A DNA stretch of 40,122 nucleotides from JACDAN01 sp035707105 (lineage in GTDB: Bacteria; Actinomycetota; Thermoleophilia; Gaiellales; Gaiellaceae). Below the pieces are notes generated by a model that was not told the DNA's origin, made no database searches, and was given only the letters and a program-made list of their open reading frames with translations. Of this stretch, positions 32,779 to 38,609 are shown piece after piece (position 1 is the stretch's first letter; each line of letters starts with the position of its first letter). The position numbers and the translations under genes were made by a program. The stretch lies in contig DASSUI010000002.1 in assembly GCA_035707105.1 (NCBI GenBank), positions 1 through 40,122 of the forward strand. Reading direction: 5' to 3'.

Positions 32779-33503
32779 TAGTCGACGACGAGCGCCTCGC
32801 CCGGCTGAAGGATCCGCACGTGGACCTCGGGTGCTGCCTCCGCCGCTGCCCGCGCGAACGCCTCCGCGGGCGCGCTGAGGAAGCGAGCGGCCGCGCCACG
32901 ATGGAAGGGTCGGTAGGTGCCCCAGTGGATCGGCACGGCGATCCTCGGAGCCAGCCGCCGGACCGCCTCGGCGGCCGTCTCGGGGTCGAGATGTTTGCCG
33001 CGGCCGAGCGAGGGGCCCCAGCCCCAGATCGGCACCAGCGCGACGTCGAGGCCTTCGACCAGGCCGTCCATTGCATCGAAGAGCTCGGTGTCCGCGGCGA
33101 AGAACACCCGCTTCGATCCGAGGATCGCGAAGGCGATCGCGGTGCCCGTCCCGAACGGCGGGCGGCCGCCGTCGTGCTCGGCGTGCGTCGCGCGGATCGT
33201 GAGCGGCCCGACCCGGATTTCGTCCTCCTCGTCGACCTCCTCGACGTTGAACTCCCGTAGTGCCGACGCGAGCCCGCGCGGCGCGACCACGCGGCTGCCG
33301 CGGAGCAGACGGAGCGACGGGAGATCCAAGTGGTCGCGATGGCCGTGCGAGACGAGGACGACGTCCGGTCGCGACGGTGGCTCCGCGAGCGGCACCGCGC
33401 GGCGGAGATGGGCCACCCGCTTGCGCAACAGCGGGTCCGTGAGGACCCGGACGCCGTCCAGCTCCAAGAGGACGGTTGCGTGCCCGATGTAGCGAACGAC
33501 CAA
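32778..33503 (-). CDS. UlaG-like metallo-beta-lactamase-fold hydrolase
   Basis: 241 residues from TTG 33503, giving the usual N-terminus VVRYIGHATVLLELDGVRVLTDPLL. An ATG at 33566 would add 21 residues and overlap the divergent gene start at 33556. The metal ligands are present: SHGHRDHLD, H in ATHAEHDGG, D in FAADTELF, and H in VPIHWGTY. These belong to the NAPE-PLD/UlaG-related group that cleaves phosphodiester or lactone bonds. The substrate is unknown; IPIWGWGPSLG is typical of the lipase-like members. Confidence 0.9.
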   Translation of the reverse strand: MVVRYIGHATVLLELDGVRVLTDPLLRKRVAHLRRAVPLAEPPSRPDVVLVSHGHRDHLDLPSLRLLRGSRVVAPRGLASALREFNVEEVDEEDEIRVGPLTIRATHAEHDGGRPPFGTGTAIAFAILGSKRVFFAADTELFDAMDGLVEGLDVALVPIWGWGPSLGRGKHLDPETAAEAVRRLAPRIAVPIHWGTYRPFHRGAAARFLSAPAEAFARAAAEAAPEVHVRILQPGEALVVD

Positions 33504-33555
33504 TAGCCCAGATGGGACGATGACCGGGTCTGCCCCTCGGGATAGGACCTTACGT

Positions 33556-34701
33556 ATGGGACGCACGCTGGTCGTCCGGATCCTGATTCTGCTCGGCGCG
33601 CTGTTCGCAATCCTGAGCCTCGTCGCCGGCTACATCCGGTTCCAGGCCCTCGACACCGACAGCGTCGAGGCGACGGCGGGCGACATGATCGCCGATCCGG
33701 AGATCCGGAATCAGATCAGCGCGACGCTCGTCGAGCAGTTCTTCGCCAACGTCGACGTGGAGGCGGCGCTGCAGGAGCGGCTTCCGCCCGACCAGCAGGC
33801 GCTCGCCGGACCGCTCGCCGGCGTCGTCCGCCTCGGCGCAGATCGCCTCGCCGGTGAGCTGCTCGAGCGGCCGCGGCCGCAGCAGCTCTGGGTCCGGACG
33901 ATCACGGAGAGCCACAGAAACCTGATCCGGATCCTTGAGGACGAGACGGGGCCGGTCAGCACCGAGGACGGCCGCCTCGTCCTCGACCTGCAGCCGCTCC
34001 TGATCCAGCTCGGCGACCGCGTCGCCGTCGTCGGCCGGGTCAGCGAGCGTGTCTTCGCGAATCCCGACGCCGGCCGGATCACGATCATGGAGGCCGACCG
34101 CCTGGAGACGGCGCAAGACCTCACGCAGATCCTCAAGGTCCTCGGCATGTGGCTCTGGATCGTGCCGATCGCGCTGTGGGCGATCGCGGTCTGGCTCGCG
34201 GACGGGATGCGCCGGTCGGCGCTCCGGATGATCGGGATCTCCTCGATCGTCGCTGGCCTGCTCGTGCTCGTGATCCGCCGGATCGCCGGCTCGATGGTCG
34301 TGGACGAGCTCGCGACCACGGAATCGGTTCAGCGCGCGGCGGGCGACGCCTGGGACATCCTGACCGCGCAGCTCCGCGACGGCGGGCTCACCCTCCTCGG
34401 GATCGGCGTGATCCTGCTCGTGGCCGTCTGGATCGCCGGGACGTCCACGAGCGCGACCGACACTCGGCGGTGGCTCGCGCCGCACATCGCCCGGCCGGAG
34501 ATCGCCTTCGGCGGCGCCGCCGTCCTGCTCGGGCTGCTCGTCTGGTGGGGCCCGACGATCCAGACGCAGCGTTGGCAGCTCGTCCTCGTCTCCGCGGTCG
34601 TCCTCGCCCTAGGCGTGGAGGTACTTCGCAGGCAGACGGCGAATGAGTTTCCGACCCCCGAACGGAAAGGAGCACCCCATGGCAACCATGGATCGGACTG
34701 A
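33556..34701 (+). CDS. Membrane protein with large extracytoplasmic loop
   Basis: 381 residues from ATG 33556; an upstream GTG or ATG near 33520 is possible. An N-terminal helix (RILILLGALFAILSLVAGYI) is followed by a 170-residue soluble domain rich in E, R and Q (DTDSVEATAGDMIADPEIRNQISATLVEQFFANVDVEAALQERLP) and then four helices. The pattern resembles integral membrane proteins of unknown function common in Thermoleophilia. Its end runs over the Shine-Dalgarno and start of the downstream DUF7144 gene. Confidence 0.85.
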   Translation: MGRTLVVRILILLGALFAILSLVAGYIRFQALDTDSVEATAGDMIADPEIRNQISATLVEQFFANVDVEAALQERLPPDQQALAGPLAGVVRLGADRLAGELLERPRPQQLWVRTITESHRNLIRILEDETGPVSTEDGRLVLDLQPLLIQLGDRVAVVGRVSERVFANPDAGRITIMEADRLETAQDLTQILKVLGMWLWIVPIALWAIAVWLADGMRRSALRMIGISSIVAGLLVLVIRRIAGSMVVDELATTESVQRAAGDAWDILTAQLRDGGLTLLGIGVILLVAVWIAGTSTSATDTRRWLAPHIARPEIAFGGAAVLLGLLVWWGPTIQTQRWQLVLVSAVVLALGVEVLRRQTANEFPTPERKGAPHGNHGSD

Positions 34702-35098
34702 CCATGCGGTCAGCGGCTGGGCGTACGGCTTCGCCGCCTTCGCCGGAGCGATCATGCTGCTGGTCGGGATCTTCCAGGGCCTCGCCGGCCTCGCGGCCAT
34801 CTTCGACGACCAGTTCTTCGTCGTCGGGCCGAACTACACGTACGAGATCGACGTCACGGCCTGGGGCTGGATCCACCTGATCCTCGGCGCGATCATCGCC
34901 TTCGCAGGAATCTCGATCTACACCGGAGCGGTGTGGGCGCGCAGCGTCGGCGTCTTCCTCGCGGTTCTCAGCGCGGTCGCGAACTTCTTCTTCATCCCGT
35001 ACTACCCGGTCTGGGCCGTGCTGATCATCGCCCTCAACATCGTGATCATCTGGGCCCTCGTCGTGTACGGCCCGGAACAGGCGAGGGGCGAGGCCTAG
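34679..35098 (+). CDS. DUF7144 family membrane protein, copy 2
   Basis: 139 residues, ATG 34679 behind AAAGGAG. Four helices. The segments GLAGLAAIFDDQFFVVGPNYTYEID, VTAWGWIHLILGAIIAFAGISIYTG and AVANFFFIPYYPVWAVLII are nearly the same as in copy 1 at 29792-30208. The gene starts inside the 3' end of the preceding one. Its TAG shares the CTAG at 35095-35098 with the stop of the convergent peptidase gene. Confidence 0.92.
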   Translation: MATMDRTDHAVSGWAYGFAAFAGAIMLLVGIFQGLAGLAAIFDDQFFVVGPNYTYEIDVTAWGWIHLILGAIIAFAGISIYTGAVWARSVGVFLAVLSAVANFFFIPYYPVWAVLIIALNIVIIWALVVYGPEQARGEA

Positions 35099-35778
35099 TC
35101 CCGGCCGAAGAAGACCAGCGCGTAGTAGAGGAGCATCGACAGCGCTGCGAGTGCGCCGGCGACGTAGGTGAGCGCGGCGGCCGTGAGCACCTTGTTCACG
35201 CCCTCCTGCTCGCCGGCGCCCACGATCCCGAGCTCGCGTAACTGCGCGGACGCGCGACGGGACGCGTTGAATTCGACGGGCAGGGTCACGATGTGGAAGG
35301 CGACCGCGACCGCGTAGAGCAGGAGCGCCAGGGCCACGAGGTTCAGCGCGTTCAGGACGGCTCCGATGATCAGGAGCCAGATCCAGGCGGTCGACGCGAA
35401 TGCGACGGCGGGGTACATCGCCGAGCGGATCCTGAGCGGGACGTAGCCGCGCGAGTCCTGGAGCGCATGGCCCGTCTCGTGGGCCGCGACGGCCGCGGCG
35501 GCGACGCTCGGCGGGTTGAACACCGGCTCTGAGAGGAAGAGCGCCTTCTTGCGTGGGTCGTAGTGGTCCGACAGCGGCCCGCCCGGCGACACCTCCACGG
35601 GCACCTCGGCGAGGCCGTTCTGCTCCAGGATGCGCCGCGCCACCTGCGCGCCGGCGAGGCCGCTGCCGATCTGGACCTGCGAGTACCGGGCGAAGGTCCG
35701 CTTCAGCCACGCCTGGATGGCGAGGCCGAGCACGAGCGGCGGGATCATGAACGCGAGGTAGAGGCCGAAGTCGCCCAT
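35095..35778 (-). CDS. Zinc metallopeptidase, YugP family
   Basis: 227 residues, ATG 35778. The catalytic helix carries HExxH in AAAAVAAHETGHALQDS, and the upstream LSDHYDPRKKALFLSEPVFNPPS is the family hallmark. Helices at both ends and in the middle (WIWLLIIGAVLNALNLVALALLLYAVAVAFHIV) anchor it. EFNASRRASAQLRELGIV holds the conserved third-ligand region. It acts at the membrane on unknown substrates. A divergent 75-base gap separates it from nucS. Confidence 0.93.
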   Translation of the reverse strand: MGDFGLYLAFMIPPLVLGLAIQAWLKRTFARYSQVQIGSGLAGAQVARRILEQNGLAEVPVEVSPGGPLSDHYDPRKKALFLSEPVFNPPSVAAAAVAAHETGHALQDSRGYVPLRIRSAMYPAVAFASTAWIWLLIIGAVLNALNLVALALLLYAVAVAFHIVTLPVEFNASRRASAQLRELGIVGAGEQEGVNKVLTAAALTYVAGALAALSMLLYYALVFFGRD

Positions 35779-35819
35779 CGGTGAGAAGCGTATCGAAGGG
35801 CGATATCCATCGGCCTCCG

Positions 35820-35831
35820 CGGACATGTCCG
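35820..35831. promoter_or_regulatory. 12-bp palindrome in the nucS / metallopeptidase promoter gap
   Basis: CGGACATGTCCG is a perfect palindrome 22 bases upstream of the nucS start and about 40 bases from the divergent start at 35778. It could be an operator for either gene. It is not the actinobacterial LexA box as I know it. Confidence 0.35.
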
Positions 35832-35853
35832 GAGAGGACGGTACGGTCGCCCG

Positions 35854-36528
35854 GTGCGCCTGATCGTCGCCCGCTGCGAGGTCTCCTACACCGGCCGCCT
35901 GGCCGCGTTCCTCCCCGAGTCGACCCGGCTGTTGATCCTGAAGGAGGACGGCTCGGTGCTCGTCCACGCGGACGCCGGCGGCTACAAGCCCTTGAACTGG
36001 ATGACGCCGCCCACCGTGATCGAGGAGGACGGCGAGCGCCTGGTCGTGCGCAAGCGGGCCGGGCGGACGGAGGATCGGCTCGAGATCCGCCTTGTGGAGG
36101 TTCTCAGCGACGTCGAGCACGAGATGGGGGAGGCCGCGGCGCTCGAGAAGGACGGCGTCGAGCGCGATCTCCAGGAGGCGCTCGCCGCGTCTCCCGAGCG
36201 CCTCGGCGAGGAGCTGCGTCTGGTCCGGCGCGAGTGGGCGACGGAGGTCGGCCCCGTCGACCTCATGTGCCGCGACGCCGAGGACGGCTGGGTCGCGGTC
36301 GAGATCAAGCGGATCGGGACGATCGAGGCGGTGGAGCAGCTCTCGCGCTACCTCGAGTGCATCCGGGTCGATGCCGCGAAGGCTTCGTGCCGCGGCATCC
36401 TGGCGGCGCAGAAGCTGAAGCCGCAGGCAACCGCGCTCGCGACGGCGCGCGGCATCCGCTGCGTCGAGGTCGACCTCGACGTCCTGCGTGGGCTGCGCGA
36501 GCCCGAGCTCACGCTCTTCGAGAGCTAG
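35854..36528 (+). CDS. nucS: Mismatch-specific endonuclease NucS (EndoMS)
   Basis: 224 residues, GTG 35854. The N-terminus (RLIVARCEVSYTGRLAAFLP, GGYKPLNWMTPP) is highly characteristic. The RecB-like nuclease core is complete: E103, D136 in VGPVDLMCRD, and E150/K152 in VAVEIKRIG, with EQLSRYLE after it. The C-terminus ELTLFES contains a likely sliding-clamp-binding motif. NucS replaces MutS/MutL in most actinobacteria by cutting both strands at mismatches, which supports the taxonomic call for this window. Confidence 0.96.
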   Translation: MRLIVARCEVSYTGRLAAFLPESTRLLILKEDGSVLVHADAGGYKPLNWMTPPTVIEEDGERLVVRKRAGRTEDRLEIRLVEVLSDVEHEMGEAAALEKDGVERDLQEALAASPERLGEELRLVRREWATEVGPVDLMCRDAEDGWVAVEIKRIGTIEAVEQLSRYLECIRVDAAKASCRGILAAQKLKPQATALATARGIRCVEVDLDVLRGLREPELTLFES

Positions 36529-36537
36529 CCTCCTGAC

Positions 36538-36990
36538 ATGTTCCGCGTCGCCGCCCTCGCGTTCGCGCTGCTCGCCTTCGCCGGCCCGACCGGCTCGCGC
36601 GCCGCCCAGCGGTGCGCGCCGACCCGCGCCGACGCGCTGGGGCCGTTCTACGAGCCCGGCGCGCCGGTTCGCTCGCGCGTCGGAGCCGGCTACGTCCTCC
36701 GCGGGCGAGTCCTGACGACGAGCTGCCGGGCCGTCCCGCGGGCGCGCGTCGAGCTGTGGCTTGCGAATCCGCACGGCCGCTATGACGACGCCCACCGTGC
36801 GACGCTCTTCCCCGCGCGCGACGGGCGCTACCGCTTCACGAGCAACCGGCCGCCCGCATACGAGGGCCGCCCGCCGCACGTCCACGTCCGCGTCGGCGCG
36901 CGCGGATTCCGCACCCTCGTGACGCAGCACTACCCGCGGAGCGGCACGACCGGGGCCGTCTTCAATCTCGTGCTCGTTCGCGCTTCCTAG
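36538..36990 (+). CDS. Small exported intradiol-dioxygenase-fold protein
   Basis: 150 residues with a signal peptide (MFRVAALAFALLAFAG, cleavage near 22). ALGPFYEPGAP, YVLRGRVLTTSCRAVPRARVELW and RPPHVHVRVGARGF are intradiol ring-cleavage dioxygenase sequences. The four iron ligands appear as Y82, Y108, H114 and H116. The domain is shorter than catabolic catechol or protocatechuate dioxygenases and is exported, like the dioxygenase-like proteins found in many secretomes. Substrate unknown. Confidence 0.88.
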   Translation: MFRVAALAFALLAFAGPTGSRAAQRCAPTRADALGPFYEPGAPVRSRVGAGYVLRGRVLTTSCRAVPRARVELWLANPHGRYDDAHRATLFPARDGRYRFTSNRPPAYEGRPPHVHVRVGARGFRTLVTQHYPRSGTTGAVFNLVLVRAS

Positions 36991-36999
36991 ACTGGGAGG

Positions 37000-37842
37000 G
37001 TGAACATCCAGGCCGTGGCACGGCGTACGGGCGTGCCGGCCGCGACGCTCCGGAAGTGGGAGGAGCGCTACGGCGTTCCGGCGCCGTCGCGCACCGACGG
37101 CGCGCAGCGCCGGTACGGCGAGCGGGACCTCCGACAGATCGAGTGGCTCCGCGACCGGCTGGCCGAGGGGCTCCGGATCGGCGAGGCCGTCGAGCTGCTC
37201 AAGCGGATCCACGAGCCGGTCGACGGCGCCGCTGACCTCGTCGACGCCGTCGTCGAGGCGCTCGCGGCGCGGAGCGCGTCCCGGGTGGAGGCGCTCGTGC
37301 ACCAGGCCTTCGCCGTCCTCGATCCCGAGACGGCGATCCTCGAGGTCGCGGTGCCGGCCCTCGAGCGGACCGGCGACCTCTGGGAGCAGGGAGAGATCTC
37401 GGTCGCCGACGAGCACTTCGTCGCCCAGCTCCTCGCCACAAAGCTACGGACACTGGTGGACTCGACCGCGAGCGGCGCGGGCGGCGTCGCGGTCCTCGCC
37501 TGCGTCCCCGGCGAGCGACACGAGCTCGGCCTCCTCTCGCTGGCCGTCCTGCTCCAGGCCGACGGCTGGCGGGTGCTGTACCTGGGCCAGGACACCCCGC
37601 TTGCCGACGCCTTCGCGCTGGCGTCCGAGTCGGAGGCGTGCCTCGTCGGCGTCAGCGGGACGATGGACGGGCCGGCCGTGGAGGCTCGCGACGAGCTCGA
37701 ACGCCTGGAGGGCCGGTACCCGGCCATCCGCGTGGAGCGGGGCGGGTCGGCGTTCGACGGTCCGCCGGCCGAGCGGGCGGTGAAGTCTCTGCGGCGCCTC
37801 AGGCGTCGAGTGGCCCGAGGCGCCGCAGCCGGACCGCGCTAG
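37000..37842 (+). CDS. MerR-type regulator with B12-binding domain (CarH/LitR type)
   Basis: 280 residues, GTG 37000, with GGGAGG immediately before it. N-terminal MerR winged helix (IQAVARRTGVPAATLRKWEERYGV, QRRYGERDL), then a helical cobalamin-cap domain with W128 and E138/H139 in the Wx9EH pattern of light-sensing CarH, and a Rossmann B12-binding domain with ExHxxG at E172/H174/G177 (GERHELG). In CarH, adenosylcobalamin makes a DNA-binding tetramer that light breaks up. Here the usual carotenoid target genes are not visible. Confidence 0.93.
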   Translation: MNIQAVARRTGVPAATLRKWEERYGVPAPSRTDGAQRRYGERDLRQIEWLRDRLAEGLRIGEAVELLKRIHEPVDGAADLVDAVVEALAARSASRVEALVHQAFAVLDPETAILEVAVPALERTGDLWEQGEISVADEHFVAQLLATKLRTLVDSTASGAGGVAVLACVPGERHELGLLSLAVLLQADGWRVLYLGQDTPLADAFALASESEACLVGVSGTMDGPAVEARDELERLEGRYPAIRVERGGSAFDGPPAERAVKSLRRLRRRVARGAAAGPR

Positions 37843-37884
37843 CGGATCGTCCGGGGACCCGGCGGCTCCTATGATCCGCAGCTG

Positions 37885-38325
37885 ATGGCGCGCGCACGTC
37901 GGAGGCCCCTCCTCCTCGAGCTGGCCGTGGCCAACTCGCTCGCGAGCCAGATCTTCACGCGCGAGCTCCTCCGGGCGGGCTACCCGTTCACGCAGGTCGG
38001 GATGCTGACCCTGATCGAGATCCACGGGCCGATCACGCCGAGCGGACTCGAGGCCGAGACGGGCATCCCGAAGACGACGCTTCGGGGCCGGGTGCAGGGG
38101 CTCATCCGGCGGGGCCTCGTGCGGCGGCTGCCGAACAAGGCGGACAAGCGGTCCCACTTCCTCGAGATCACTCCCAAGGGCCGGAAGTTCCTGGTGGCCA
38201 TGGAACCGGTGCTGCGGGCGGCCGAGACTGCGATCGAGGGCGAGCTCGGGGTCCCGCTCGAGGAGTATCGCGACCCCCTCGAGCGGCTGCGGAAGGCGAA
38301 CCGGTCCCTGTTAAGCCGGTATTAA
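37885..38325 (+). CDS. MarR-family transcriptional regulator
   Basis: 146 residues, ATG 37885, 42 bases after the MerR gene on the same strand. Winged-helix sequence: GPITPSGLEAETGIPKTTLRGRVQGLIRRGLVRR, and the wing NKADKRSHFLEITPKGRKFL. It ends LLSRY with a TTA leucine codon at 38311-38313. Two palindromes lie across and after its stop. It may bind them, or they may serve as terminator. Confidence 0.92.
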   Translation: MARARRRPLLLELAVANSLASQIFTRELLRAGYPFTQVGMLTLIEIHGPITPSGLEAETGIPKTTLRGRVQGLIRRGLVRRLPNKADKRSHFLEITPKGRKFLVAMEPVLRAAETAIEGELGVPLEEYRDPLERLRKANRSLLSRY

Positions 38326-38347
38326 CTAGGGCCGATCGGCCCTAGTT
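38324..38347. promoter_or_regulatory. 24-bp perfect palindrome after the MarR gene (tandem site 1)
   Basis: The palindrome has 12-base arms around GA|TC and includes AGGGCCGATCGGCCCT. It overlaps the TAA stop and is followed by TTTTA, so it can also form a terminator hairpin with GATC as loop. It shares a 16-base core with the second palindrome at 38350. Confidence 0.6.
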
Positions 38348-38349
38348 TT

Positions 38350-38365
38350 AGGGCGGATCCGCCCT
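38350..38365. promoter_or_regulatory. 16-bp perfect palindrome (tandem site 2)
   Basis: AGGGCGGATCCGCCCT matches the core of site 1 at 14 of 16 positions, both differences preserving symmetry. The centres are 22 bp apart, about two helical turns, which fits two dimers bound to the same face of the DNA. Confidence 0.6.
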
Positions 38366-38554
38366 TTATGCTGGCGCGGTGCTCGCGATCATCTACGCCC
38401 CCGGGCTTCACGTCGATCCTCTGCCGCACCTCCCACGGGCGGGCGCGGCCGCTCGATCTGCACCCGCCGCCTCACGTGCTCCCCGCTTCGGCCCGCCGCG
38501 GCGGACTGCCGACCGGGCCCTAGGCTCCAGGCGCGGCCGTTCCTGATCGAACGA
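38366..38554. other. Intergenic stretch without a supported gene
   Basis: There is one short open frame (ATG 38368, 51 codons) with no Shine-Dalgarno and a composition typical of chance. I see no other structure here before the terminator at 38555. Confidence 0.4.
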
Positions 38555-38585
38555 GGGAAGGGCGGCCCCGTGGGCCGCCCTTCCC
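38555..38585. terminator. Strong hairpin terminator of the solute-binding protein gene
   Basis: A perfect 14-bp stem (38555-38568 with 38572-38585, GGGAAGGGCGGCCC, loop CGT) lies 25 bases past the stop of the minus-strand gene. Confidence 0.8.
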
Positions 38586-38609
38586 GTCTTCCTCCTCCGC
38601 TTCGTCCGC

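Noticed and set aside
33504..33566. Longer MBL hydrolase from ATG 33566
   Set aside because: The extra 21 residues do not look like the family N-terminus and would overlap the divergent gene start; kept only as an alternative.
38368..38523. 51-codon plus-strand frame after the tandem palindromes
   Set aside because: No Shine-Dalgarno and proline/arginine-rich chance-like composition.
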